DNA from: Sulfurovum sp.
GTDB taxonomy: Bacteria; Campylobacterota; Campylobacteria; Campylobacterales; Sulfurovaceae
Reading direction: 5' to 3'
DNA: 24,868 nucleotides
Assembly (NCBI GenBank): GCA_023955225.1
Contig: JAGSGJ010000031.1
Coordinates: forward strand, 1 to 24,868
The notes under the pieces were generated by a model. That model saw only the letters and a program-made list of their open reading frames with translations, did not search any database and was not told the DNA's origin. Shown here piece after piece: positions 1 through 7,369 of the stretch. The translations under genes were made by a program, and so were the position numbers. The first letter of the stretch is position 1. The number at the start of each line of letters is the position of its first letter.

Positions 1-1
1 T

Positions 2-610
2 GTTCGAAGGATCACACCCACAGGAGCGGCTGAAGGCATCGAAGACTTAATGTCACTAGACCCTTCAGGAGATACATACACTGTTCTTCAGTGGGTTGCA
101 AGTGATACTGACAGTTTCAACGCCTATAATAACACAACAAAAAAAGTAGGATGGAGTGGCTTTTGCGATATCAATACCAGTAGTAAAAATATCATCCAAA
201 CACCAGGATCTGAACTATCTTTGACTAATACTATTAAAGGTAATCTAGGTAGTACGAGTAACTTCGCAATTTACTTTCCATACGATGTGAATACAACCGC
301 ATATTTTGGTAGTGCTACAACTGATGATAGCATTACCCTAGACAACAATACATCACATATCGTTGAACACTACAAACTTGCATGGACATCCTATGCCCTA
401 GTTGTCACAAATGGAGATCTCTACCTTCACTATAATTTTTCTCCCATTCGGGGTGTAGATGTTGGAGGTAGTAGCTCTCTACTCATGAAGAACATCAGCA
501 CTTTCAAATTCCAAGGTGCAGGGCGTACCATCCGATTTAAGATCTGTAAACAAGAACCTATCAGTGAAGATGTAAATATCACAGCTTGTAAAGAAAAGGC
601 GGTATTCTAA
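2..610 (+). CDS. C-terminal part of a pilin-like (type II/IV pseudopilin cluster) protein, 5' truncated by window edge
   Basis: The reading frame is open from the first bases of the window, so the gene begins upstream. An internal Met at position 50 could be mistaken for a start, but the codons before it (VRRITPTGAAEG...) continue the frame and no ribosome-binding site precedes it. What is visible is about 200 residues rich in Ser, Thr, Asn and Gly, with no membrane segment. It ends in a short basic stretch (GAGRTIRFKICKQEP) and two late cysteines. Composition and position, touching two prepilin-like genes downstream, suggest the globular C-terminal domain of a minor pilin of the GspJ/PilW kind. 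The stop TAA shares one base with the next ATG (TAATG), implying translational coupling. The N-terminal prepilin signal lies outside the window, so the family call is inference from context. Confidence 0.6.
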   Translation, partial: VRRITPTGAAEGIEDLMSLDPSGDTYTVLQWVASDTDSFNAYNNTTKKVGWSGFCDINTSSKNIIQTPGSELSLTNTIKGNLGSTSNFAIYFPYDVNTTAYFGSATTDDSITLDNNTSHIVEHYKLAWTSYALVVTNGDLYLHYNFSPIRGVDVGGSSSLLMKNISTFKFQGAGRTIRFKICKQEPISEDVNITACKEKAVF

Positions 611-1074
611 TGAGAAAAGCATTTTCAATGTTAACGGCAATCTTTATTATCGTTTTGATGGCAACTGTTGCAGCATTCATCCTTAATCTTTCAGGCAAAA
701 TGGTCCAAGAGACTACCACACAATTTCAGCGTGAGCAAGCAATGCTTCTAGCAAAAAGTTATACAGAGTATGCCATAATGGCAGTGACTGCTAATGACCA
801 TACTAGTGCTACTTGTCTTGACACGATTACCGGAGGGTATGGAGATGATGGAAGTGGTAATGATCTTTACACTATCAATGTAGATATCTCCTATATTGGT
901 AATAATGCAAACTTGGGTGGTGCTTCTGGATGTAATAATATACTAAGCAGCAGTGTCTTGGAACCAAAGTCTCCTCTCAATATCATCGTAGATGTCTTTG
1001 TAAGCTACCCAGACCTTAATCATCCAGATGGTTTAAATATGACATATCATAGAAGGAGCTTGCAAAAAATATGA
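610..1074 (+). CDS. Minor pseudopilin-like protein lacking Glu5
   Basis: A 154-residue protein starting with a short basic leader (MRKA) followed by a hydrophobic helix, FSMLTAIFIIVLMATVAAFI, which is the layout of a type IV prepilin/pseudopilin. The probable prepilin-peptidase cut is between Ala4 and Phe5. Mature residue +5 is Thr rather than the usual Glu. In known systems this is a trait of tip-type minor pilins such as GspK/PilX. The rest is a small soluble domain with two cysteines (TSATCLD, ASGCNN) that could form a disulfide. The start codon overlaps the stop of the preceding gene and the stop overlaps the next start (ATGA), so the three genes are one translational unit. It is probably exported to the inner membrane and assembled into a pilus or pseudopilus; the exact machine cannot be told from this window. 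Confidence 0.7.
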   Translation: MRKAFSMLTAIFIIVLMATVAAFILNLSGKMVQETTTQFQREQAMLLAKSYTEYAIMAVTANDHTSATCLDTITGGYGDDGSGNDLYTINVDISYIGNNANLGGASGCNNILSSSVLEPKSPLNIIVDVFVSYPDLNHPDGLNMTYHRRSLQKI

Positions 1075-1697
1075 GAACTTTAACTAAACAGACAAAAGCC
1101 TTTACTATGATCGAACTTGTCTTTGTCATCGTTGTACTAGGTATACTTGCTGCACTTGCTCTTCCAAGAATGGAACGAGACCTAAGACAAGAAGCTGCAG
1201 ATAACATTTTATCTGCTATACGATATACACAGCACTTAGCACTCAATGACAATAAAACAGATCCATTTAGCGGGAATTGGCAACAAAGATTCTGGACCAT
1301 CGCATTTACGATGGGTACCAATCCCTATTATACTGTTGGCTCAGATATGGATAATAGTGGTGGTGTCAATAAAGAAGAATCTGCTGTTGACCCTGTTAAT
1401 GGGAAATATATGTACAACGATTCTTTAAGCATTGATATGGACAGTGATGAAAGTCCTGATGTATTTATAGGAAAAAAATATGGTATCAATAGCATGTCAA
1501 CATCAGCAGCATGTAATCAAGATATAGGATTTGATCATGTTGGACGTCCTATTGAAGATGTGGCATCTTCTACAAACAATTACAGCGAATATATGACTAA
1601 CGATTGTAATTTGACGTTTAATTTTGCTACTGTGGGTATTAACCCTCTTATAATCACCATTGCCAAAGAAACTGGACATGCTAATGTTGTAGATTAG
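1071..1697 (+). CDS. Prepilin-type N-terminal cleavage/methylation protein (type II/IV pseudopilin)
   Basis: A 208-residue protein with a textbook prepilin signal: basic leader MRTLTKQTKA, then FTMIELVFVIVVLGILAALA. Predicted cleavage is between Ala10 and Phe11. Glu is at mature position +5, and a long hydrophobic helix is broken by Pro-Arg (LPRM), as in GspH/FimT-type pseudopilins. The C-terminal domain is acidic and Asn-rich (DMDNSGG, DMDSDESPD) and may bind calcium, as in major pseudopilins; this is a guess from composition. Ala rather than Gly at -1 matches its neighbour upstream. It is translationally coupled to the previous gene (ATGA) and is followed by a hairpin that covers its stop codon, so it is probably the last gene of the cluster. 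Family is secure; the specific role is not. Confidence 0.85.
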   Translation: MRTLTKQTKAFTMIELVFVIVVLGILAALALPRMERDLRQEAADNILSAIRYTQHLALNDNKTDPFSGNWQQRFWTIAFTMGTNPYYTVGSDMDNSGGVNKEESAVDPVNGKYMYNDSLSIDMDSDESPDVFIGKKYGINSMSTSAACNQDIGFDHVGRPIEDVASSTNNYSEYMTNDCNLTFNFATVGINPLIITIAKETGHANVVD

Positions 1698-1717
1698 ATA
1701 GAATTCTAATCTCTTTT
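1691..1717 (+). terminator. Putative terminator of the pseudopilin cluster
   Basis: A perfect 8-bp stem (AGATTAGA / TCTAATCT) with a 6-base loop overlaps the TAG stop and is followed by CTTTTC. It is placed where the pilin operon should end and before the hpf promoter region. The stem is AT-rich and the T tract is interrupted, so strength is uncertain. Confidence 0.5.
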
Positions 1718-1730
1718 CATTTACCTTTCA

Positions 1731-1781
1731 TTAAGTTACTTAAGTTAGAATTAAGTATGGATATATCATTATATCTATACT
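1731..1781 (+). promoter_or_regulatory. hpf promoter region with repeated TTAAGT motifs
   Basis: The short gap before hpf contains TTAAGTTA at 1731 and again at 1740, and a third TTAAGT at 1751. These are followed by a possible -10 box TATACT at 1776-1781 and a clear Shine-Dalgarno AAGGA seven bases before the ATG at 1801. The two 9-base tandem units and the ACTTAA/TTAAGT inverted pair (1738-1743, 1751-1756) look like a regulator-binding site. No -35 consensus is evident at normal spacing. Confidence 0.35.
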
Positions 1782-1800
1782 TTAAAACTAAGGATATATT

Positions 1801-2334
1801 ATGAACAAAAGTACAACGGGAAGACATTTCGAACTCACTGAACCTATAAAAGCATATGCTGATGCAGCCATAGAGAGTCTGGAGAAATATCATTTAGACA
1901 TTATTTCTGCAAGTACTGTTATCTCAGCTAATGAGAAACATGGAAGAAAAGGTTTTGCCGTAGAATTCATCATTAACCTTAAAGATAAAAATACCATCGT
2001 CATCACACAAGTAGATAAAGATGTGTATGCAGCCATAGACCTTGCTATAGAAAGAGTAAAGAAATCACTTAGAAGACATGCAGATAAGATCAAAGGTCAT
2101 AGAATTATGAGCTTTAAAGATATGGGAGAAGAGGCAGAAGCAGTCACTGAACTTGATACCACTGATATCGAAATCGTTCCAATGGATCTAGAATTACATA
2201 AACCAATGGATTTTGATGAGGCTATAGAAGCACTCAAAGCAGAGAAAAAAAGACAATTCATCGTATTTAATGACAATGAAGGATTGATGCGTGTCATGTA
2301 CAAAAGAGCGGATGGTAAATTCGGATTATATTAA
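1801..2334 (+). CDS. hpf: Ribosome hibernation promoting factor, long form
   Basis: A 177-residue cytoplasmic protein of the HPF/YfiA family, which binds the decoding region of the 30S subunit and, in the long form, dimerises 70S particles into 100S ribosomes during starvation. Residues 1-100 form the N-terminal domain, opening with the typical GRHFELTEPIKAYADAAIESLEKY and containing the basic helix AIERVKKSLRRHADKIKGH. A linker follows. The C-terminal dimerisation domain (about 120-177) ends in RVMYKRADGKFGLY, matching the family's conserved ending (xVVYRRxDGxYGLI). Length fits the long class. The start is supported by AAGGA seven bases upstream. It is monocistronic: a pilin terminator lies before it and convergent recG after it. 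Regulation probably acts through the repeated TTAAGT region upstream. Confidence 0.93.
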   Translation: MNKSTTGRHFELTEPIKAYADAAIESLEKYHLDIISASTVISANEKHGRKGFAVEFIINLKDKNTIVITQVDKDVYAAIDLAIERVKKSLRRHADKIKGHRIMSFKDMGEEAEAVTELDTTDIEIVPMDLELHKPMDFDEAIEALKAEKKRQFIVFNDNEGLMRVMYKRADGKFGLY

Positions 2335-2417
2335 TAGGACGGCAAATGGGCAAAGCCCATCTTGCCTACGCTAACACTGAGTTCATCTAAGTAGTGGACT
2401 CATGATACTTGTGTCAC
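2335..2417 (+). repeat. Intergenic two-part hairpin element, copy 1 (downstream of hpf)
   Basis: The element starts directly after the hpf stop with TAGGAC. Next comes a strong hairpin, GGCAAATGGGC AAA GCCCATCTTGCC (2341-2366), whose inner stem ATGGGC/GCCCAT is perfect. Then comes ACTGAGTTC..CTAAG..AGT, and it ends GGACTCATGATACTTGTGTCAC. A diverged copy in the same order lies after mqnC on the minus strand (5751-5853). The hairpin probably also acts as a terminator between the convergent genes hpf and recG, though it has no T tract. The right end overlaps the recG stop codon. Confidence 0.5.
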
Positions 2418-4240
2418 TTTAAATCTATTTTCTTTATCTCTACACTTCCCAGTCTATTTTTAGCCCTAAGAACTACCTCTTCATCTTCAGCCATATCTAG
2501 CCATTTAAATCTTTGACCACTTTGTATAGTACCATCGAGTATGTCACCACTGTCTCTAAATTTTAGATCAAGTTTTGCGATGTCAAAACCATTGGTTGTT
2601 TGGGAAAACTGTTCAAGTCTAAAATTCTCTGTGCTGTTAGAGTAAAGATAGCACCAGCTCTTTAAACCATTACGCCCTACTCTACCCCTTAGTTGATGCA
2701 ATGTAGCAAGCCCAAGCCGTTCTGCACCTACTACAACGATAAGCGTGAGCCTTGGTAAGGAGATACCTACTTCAACCACAGTTGTGGCTAAAAGTATGTT
2801 TCCTTTTTCTCTAAACTCCATCAGTACTTCTTCTTTTTGCTTGTCTTTGCCATGAGTCACATAAACAGCATCAAACTTCTCTTCCCAAAATCCTCTACTC
2901 TCTGCTAAAGACTGATACGGTACTTCACTGCTCTCTTCCACCAAAGGGTAAATGATGAGCACCTGATGCTCTTGTGCTATCTCTTCTTTTATGTGTGTGA
3001 GCAAGTTTGGAAAATCTTGTTTGCTAATGGTCTGGGTCAGTACTTCACGTTCAAAAGGGGTTGTAGTAATGAGACTGACATCAAGAAGTTCAGATTCCAT
3101 CATGGCTTGTGTTCTTGGTATCGGTGTAGCAGAGAACTGTATAAAATGCGGTTTCTTAGCACCGGCACTCACTAAGGCTTCCAAACTCTGTCTCTGTTTG
3201 GTTCCAAAACGATGTTGTTCATCTACCATCACCAAAGAGGCTTGAGGTAGATCTTCTTTGAAAAGAAGCGCATGTGTGCCTATAATGAAGTCTGCCTCTG
3301 CGTAGTCCCCTTGATCTCTACCTTGCATAACCAAAGCGACTTTGATATGCTTGGGTAAATGTTTACACGCTTCTTCATACAGTTGCAGTGCAAGCAGTGA
3401 TGTAGGAGCCATCAAAATACTTTTGTGTGGTAAAGCCATCATCACGGAGGCAAGTATCACCATTGTTTTACCAGAGCCCACATCACCAACGACCATTCGT
3501 TTAGCTGCCTTGTCTTCTCTTGCCAAGTCTACTTGTATCTGTGCTATGACCTCTTGCTGTTCATAAGTAAGTTTGAAAGGTAAATTCTCTACAAAGGTTT
3601 CTATACCGCCAGTTAATGCTCTATGTGCAGGAAAATCTGCTCTTTTCCCTCGTAGTTTTTTTAAATGATTGTACGCTTCAACAAACTTCAATACTGCCTG
3701 AAAATCAGACTTGAATGCTGTACCTTCATACACCTCTTCCAAACTTTTTGGGAAGTGAATATGCATCAGCGTAGAGACTTCTTTACTGTCCAAACCTTCA
3801 TTATATAGATTTTGTTCATTGACATAACACTCTATAAGTGAAGAGATCTCACTCTCTTTAAGTACAGTTTTGTACTTAGGTGTTATCTTTCCTATTTCTT
3901 TAATGGATTTAGGCTGTGACATTTGTAAATAGCCCTTGTACTCTTCAAGCCTGCCTTGTATCACATGGCTTGATCCTACTTCAAAAAGCTTATGATGGTA
4001 AGGGGTAACCCTAAAAAAAGTAGAAGAGAGCCGTCTGCCGGATTGTATGAGGTTAAAAGTGACACGTAGCTTCCCAGAGTAGATACTGGAATCAACCACT
4101 TTGGCTTCAAGCGTATTGACCTTTCCTAATTCCAGTGTCGTTGAGAGTGTTGTATCGTTATAAGAAGTGGGGATGATGAGTGCTAAGTCAAGTAAAGAGT
4201 GGATCTTAAGTTTTTTAAACAGTTGTTTTGCTTCTTCCAT
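2414..4240 (-). CDS. recG: ATP-dependent DNA helicase RecG
   Basis: A 608-residue superfamily-2 helicase that remodels stalled replication forks and Holliday junctions. An N-terminal wedge/OB-fold region (about 40-120) precedes the helicase core. The core has Walker A GDVGSGKT (252-259), the DEQH box with the RecG-typical continuation DEQHRFGTKQR (340-350), SATPIPRT (370-377), motif V-like TTVVEVGI, and QLRGRVGR (516-523). The C-terminal TRG-like segment FRDSGDILDGTIQSG (561-575) is where E. coli RecG couples ATP hydrolysis to translocation. It is about 85 residues shorter than E. coli RecG, mainly before the core, as I expect for Campylobacterota versions. The start is supported by AAGGGGA shortly upstream. 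It is convergent with hpf and lies downstream of the M16 gene on the same strand, separated by a palindrome. Confidence 0.95.
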   Translation of the reverse strand: MEEAKQLFKKLKIHSLLDLALIIPTSYNDTTLSTTLELGKVNTLEAKVVDSSIYSGKLRVTFNLIQSGRRLSSTFFRVTPYHHKLFEVGSSHVIQGRLEEYKGYLQMSQPKSIKEIGKITPKYKTVLKESEISSLIECYVNEQNLYNEGLDSKEVSTLMHIHFPKSLEEVYEGTAFKSDFQAVLKFVEAYNHLKKLRGKRADFPAHRALTGGIETFVENLPFKLTYEQQEVIAQIQVDLAREDKAAKRMVVGDVGSGKTMVILASVMMALPHKSILMAPTSLLALQLYEEACKHLPKHIKVALVMQGRDQGDYAEADFIIGTHALLFKEDLPQASLVMVDEQHRFGTKQRQSLEALVSAGAKKPHFIQFSATPIPRTQAMMESELLDVSLITTTPFEREVLTQTISKQDFPNLLTHIKEEIAQEHQVLIIYPLVEESSEVPYQSLAESRGFWEEKFDAVYVTHGKDKQKEEVLMEFREKGNILLATTVVEVGISLPRLTLIVVVGAERLGLATLHQLRGRVGRNGLKSWCYLYSNSTENFRLEQFSQTTNGFDIAKLDLKFRDSGDILDGTIQSGQRFKWLDMAEDEEVVLRAKNRLGSVEIKKIDLK

Positions 4241-4290
4241 CTCAATCCCCTTCTGTTTTAATGATTATACAAAAGTTTTAGAGAGATAAG

Positions 4291-4319
4291 AAATAATATG
4301 TCATATTGACATATTATTT
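4291..4319 (-). terminator. Perfect 13-bp palindrome between the M16 gene and recG
   Basis: AAATAATATGTCA, a 3-base loop and TGACATATTATTT form a perfect stem that includes the TAA stop of the M16 gene. On the minus strand the stem ends TATTTCTTATCTCTC, so it can act as an AT-rich intrinsic terminator for the M16 transcript. Because it lies about 50 bases upstream of the recG start, it could instead be an operator. The sequence alone does not decide. Confidence 0.5.
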
Positions 4320-5624
4320 TGTAGGTTTAGCTTCCTTTTTTGTAACGATACTAAAAGTGATATCTGACAACTCAGTATGTGCTTTGATAAAGGCATTGAC
4401 CTCATCAAGTGTGACAGACTCAATCTTTTTCAACTGTTCTTTACTGAAATCAAGTGGTCTTCCATAGTAATAGTCATTATAGGCACGATGGAGTCTTTGG
4501 GAAAGTGTTTCTGTACGCAAAGGTTCAGATCCAAGTAAAAATTTCTTGGTATCCTCAAGTTCTTTTTGTGTGATACCCTCTTTGATAAAAGTATCTACCA
4601 CTTCTTGTATCAGATCTCTTGCCTCATCTTGTGTACTAAGCTTTGTTTGCATATATCCGCTTAAATAAGAAACCGGTTTTGTACGTCTAAAGGATGAATA
4701 TACACCATAAGTGAGCCCGCGTTTTACACGTATCTCTTCCATCAGACGTGAACCAAATCCAGCCCCTCCAAGAAGATACTCTGCGATCTTAGCCAAGTAC
4801 TGATCTTTTTCTTTATAGCTGTAGTTAAAGGGTGCACCAAAATAGATATACGCCTGTTGCGTATCTTCATCGATGAGTACTACTTCTTTTTTATGTGAAG
4901 CTTCAATACTTTTCTCTTCTTTATCTTCAACTTTTGGGAAAAGTGCAAGAAGCTTTGTCAAGTATCCTTGTGCTTCATCAAAGGTAATGTCACCGCCCAC
5001 AACACCTATGGCATTGTTATACCCTAAATGTGCAGAGATAAATGTTTGAATATCTTCCAGTGACATACTTTCTATACTCTCAATCGTACCATCATACGGT
5101 CTGGCTAAAACACTCCCTTTAAAAAGCGTCGCTCTCAAAGAACTACCTGCAATATAGTCAAAGTCACTCTTCTTTTGTGTCAGCCAGCCTATCTTTTGAT
5201 GTTTAATTTGATCCAGTGCCTCTTGTGTATAATTTGGATCTTTTAAAAGTTCTTCCAAACGCTCCACTGCATAAGGAAACTCACTCTTCAATGAAGAAAC
5301 CTCTATCACAAAACTATCACGTCCTACATGTGCTCCCACATCTACTGCATGTGCATCCAGTTTTGTAGCAAACCCTATACTTCCCTTTTTGGATGTACCT
5401 TCATTCATTAGCCTTGCGGACATATCAGCTAAACCATCTTTGGTATTACTCAAGTGCCCTGCGTTTGTAAAGATCAGTTGGATGGATACAATAGGAAGAT
5501 ATTTTTCTTCTTCAAATACAACAGGTACCTTACTCTCTTTAATCTCTATCTCTTTAACCAATGCTGCCATCAATACTCCTTGTACTGCTATCAATACTAA
5601 AATAACTTTCTTAAGATTCGGCAT
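4314..5624 (-). CDS. M16-family peptidase homologue without the HxxEH zinc motif (secreted)
   Basis: A 436-residue protein from the start I prefer. The frame is open for 12 more codons upstream (to 5660), but the internal ATG at 5624 has GTGAGG correctly placed and is followed at once by a signal peptide, MPNLKKVILVLIAVQGVLMA. The outer ATG has no ribosome-binding site. The fold is M16B: the N-terminal half has FTNAGHLSNTKDGLADMSARLMNEGT, aligned with the region where active members carry HxxEH, but that motif is absent here. The C-terminal half has the conserved GFGSRLMEEIRVKRGLTYGVYS, the Arg/Tyr segment of the substrate-binding subunit in two-subunit bacterial M16 enzymes. It is therefore probably the non-catalytic partner in the periplasm, needing a catalytic subunit encoded elsewhere. 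Family is sure; the catalytic inference follows from the missing motif. Confidence 0.85.
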   Translation of the reverse strand: MPNLKKVILVLIAVQGVLMAALVKEIEIKESKVPVVFEEEKYLPIVSIQLIFTNAGHLSNTKDGLADMSARLMNEGTSKKGSIGFATKLDAHAVDVGAHVGRDSFVIEVSSLKSEFPYAVERLEELLKDPNYTQEALDQIKHQKIGWLTQKKSDFDYIAGSSLRATLFKGSVLARPYDGTIESIESMSLEDIQTFISAHLGYNNAIGVVGGDITFDEAQGYLTKLLALFPKVEDKEEKSIEASHKKEVVLIDEDTQQAYIYFGAPFNYSYKEKDQYLAKIAEYLLGGAGFGSRLMEEIRVKRGLTYGVYSSFRRTKPVSYLSGYMQTKLSTQDEARDLIQEVVDTFIKEGITQKELEDTKKFLLGSEPLRTETLSQRLHRAYNDYYYGRPLDFSKEQLKKIESVTLDEVNAFIKAHTELSDITFSIVTKKEAKPTK

Positions 5625-5708
5625 TTTCTGCCTCACTGTACTTAATTTCACACAAATCATTTAGTGATTTGTTGCATTGTATTTTAATACTTATAATTCT
5701 TGTCATAT

Positions 5709-5728
5709 AAAACCTTTGGGGTTTTTAT
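5709..5728 (-). terminator. Small hairpin between mqnC and the M16 gene
   Basis: AAAACC and GGTTTT enclose a 5-base loop; on the plus strand the stem runs into TTATTT. It lies between the mqnC operon and the M16 gene and could end transcription from the operon. The short stem makes this a weak call. Confidence 0.3.
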
Positions 5729-5750
5729 TTACTTGTAAATAACGATAAAT

Positions 5751-5853
5751 GTGACTAGTCAGATGAGCCGACTGCTGAAGTGCCCGAAGGAAATACCTTT
5801 AGGTGGAACTCAGTCTTAACCTAGTTTTTTTAACGAAGCTAAAAAATGTCCTA
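5751..5853 (-). repeat. Intergenic two-part hairpin element, copy 2 (downstream of mqnC)
   Basis: Read on the minus strand, the element begins four bases after the mqnC stop with TAGGAC. It forms a first hairpin, TTTTTTA GCTTCGT TAAAAAA, then continues ACTGAGTTCCACCTAAAGG TATTT CCTTCGG..ACTTCAGCAGT, an imperfect second hairpin. It finishes CGGCTCATCTGACTAGTCAC. The order TAGGAC, variable hairpin, ACTGAGTTC, CTAA, AGT, CTCAT, GTCAC matches copy 1 after hpf, although the first hairpins differ completely in sequence. It is oriented with the upstream gene in both cases. Confidence 0.5.
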
Positions 5854-5857
5854 TCAA

Positions 5858-6928
5858 TCAATACCGTTCTAAAATCTCATAGGCTGTATTACGTTTTGCA
5901 GGTTTTTCTCCCACATCGCTAATGAGCTTTATCATCTCTTCTTGATTCATCTCATTTTTAGCTCCAGCAGCTGAAACTACATTTTCTTCCATCATCGTAG
6001 AACCCAGATCATTTGCCCCAAAAAGAAGTGCCATTTGTCCTATATAAGAGCCTTGTGTCACCCATGAACTCTGTATGTTTGGTACATTGTCTAAAAAGAG
6101 TCTGGCTACAGCCAAATAACGTAAATATTGATTTGGTGTTGTTTTCGTAATCGTTGGCAATTCTCTTTTAAGCTGCGTATGGTCACTTTGGTATGACCAC
6201 ATAATAAACGCTCGAAAGCCTTCTGTTTCATCCTGAAGCTGACGTACATAATCCCAATGTTCTACTATCTCACGGATAGTCTCTACTGTACCATACATCA
6301 TCGTAGCCGTTGACTTGATACCAAGTTTGTGTGCCTGACGGTGCACTTCCAGCCATTGGTCTTTATCGTGTTTTTTAGGGGCTATTATGTCACGTACCCT
6401 ATCTGACAATATCTCTGCACCAGCACCAGGAATAGAACTAAGTCCCTTTGCTTTAAGTCGGCGTAATACTTCTGAGATACTTATCTTTGAACGGTTGGCT
6501 ATGTAATCGATCTCTATGGATGAAAAACCATGAATCGTGACTTGAGGGTATTTCTTTGATATATGTTCCACAAGATCTTCATACCACTCTATCTCAAGTT
6601 TAGGGTGTACCCCACCTTGAAAAAGTATCTGTGTTCCACCTATGGCTAAAAGTTCATCTATCTTTTGGTCTATTTCATCAAAAGTCAAAATGTACGCATC
6701 TTCTTTTTTCTCATGCGTATAAAAAGCACAAAATTTACAGTCTACCCAACAAATATTCGTATAGTTGATGTTTCTGTCAACAACAAACGTAGTGACACCT
6801 TTAGGATGCATCTCTTTCTTACGTGCAAGTGCCATCTTTCCAAGGGTTTTAAGATCAGCTTTTTCAATGAGCTCCACCGCTTCATCAATACTCATACGTT
6901 TATTTATAGAATTAGTAGGACTCGTCAT
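5858..6928 (-). CDS. mqnC: Cyclic dehypoxanthinyl futalosine synthase (radical SAM, menaquinone biosynthesis)
   Basis: A 356-residue radical SAM enzyme that cyclises dehypoxanthine futalosine in the futalosine route to menaquinone, the quinone of anaerobic and microaerobic Campylobacterota. The [4Fe-4S]/SAM cluster motif is C60-WVD-C64-KF-C67 in NYTNICWVDCKFCAFY. Further family signatures are QGGVHP, IHGFSSIEI and SIPGAGAEILSDRVRDII. The last favours MqnC over the related MqnE and CofH. The start has GAGG six bases upstream. It is the last gene of the EamA-kdsA-ribH-nusB run, 42 bases after nusB, so it is probably co-transcribed, and it is followed by the two-hairpin element. Its substrate comes from MqnA/E/B, not encoded in this window. 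Cytoplasmic. Confidence 0.93.
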   Translation of the reverse strand: MTSPTNSINKRMSIDEAVELIEKADLKTLGKMALARKKEMHPKGVTTFVVDRNINYTNICWVDCKFCAFYTHEKKEDAYILTFDEIDQKIDELLAIGGTQILFQGGVHPKLEIEWYEDLVEHISKKYPQVTIHGFSSIEIDYIANRSKISISEVLRRLKAKGLSSIPGAGAEILSDRVRDIIAPKKHDKDQWLEVHRQAHKLGIKSTATMMYGTVETIREIVEHWDYVRQLQDETEGFRAFIMWSYQSDHTQLKRELPTITKTTPNQYLRYLAVARLFLDNVPNIQSSWVTQGSYIGQMALLFGANDLGSTMMEENVVSAAGAKNEMNQEEMIKLISDVGEKPAKRNTAYEILERY

Positions 6929-6970
6929 TTAGTACCTCGCTTGCATTTCGTTTTAATGCTTATCATGTAT

Positions 6971-7369
6971 CTATTTCTCTTTATCCAGTGAGTCTAAAAC
7001 ACCATTGATAAACTGTGGAGACTTCTCATCTGCAAGTGACTTTGCCAATTCAACCGCTTCGTTGATGATAATCGCTTTATCTGTTTTTGCAACAAGTATC
7101 TCATAAGCACCCAGTCTTATGATGGCTTTTTCTACTTTACCTATGCCATCATAGTCCCAATCGTTCAAATGTTCTTTAATTTTAGCATCCAACATTTCAA
7201 GATTTTCTATGGTACCCTGAAAAAGGATATCGGAAAACTCTTTTTGCTTATTTCGGATCTTGCCCTCTTCCAAAATTTCATCTGAAAACTTTCCTATATT
7301 GTCATTCCCTAAGTCATACGCATAAAGTAACCCTACTACTGCTGTACGTGCCTGATGTCTAGTTGCCAT
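6971..7369 (-). CDS. nusB: Transcription antitermination factor NusB
   Basis: A 132-residue all-helical RNA-binding protein that, with NusE/S10, binds boxA RNA and supports antitermination and processing of rRNA transcripts. Family features are the N-terminal ATRHQARTAVVGLLYAYD, the central EKAIIRLGAYEIL, and the C-terminal KAIIINEAVELAKSLADEKSPQFINGVLDSL, which is near-diagnostic. Length is typical. Its ATG overlaps the ribH stop by one base (TAATG), so it is translationally coupled to ribH, a partnership common in bacteria (ribH-nusB). Confidence 0.96.
   Translation of the reverse strand: MATRHQARTAVVGLLYAYDLGNDNIGKFSDEILEEGKIRNKQKEFSDILFQGTIENLEMLDAKIKEHLNDWDYDGIGKVEKAIIRLGAYEILVAKTDKAIIINEAVELAKSLADEKSPQFINGVLDSLDKEK

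Noticed and set aside
1016..1321. A 101-codon minus-strand frame opposite the pseudopilin genes
   Set aside because: It is antisense to well-supported pilin genes, with no ribosome-binding site and low-complexity Ser-rich content typical of a shadow frame.
5625..5660. A 12-residue N-terminal extension of the M16 protein
   Set aside because: There is no ribosome-binding site at the outer ATG, and the inner ATG is followed directly by a signal peptide.
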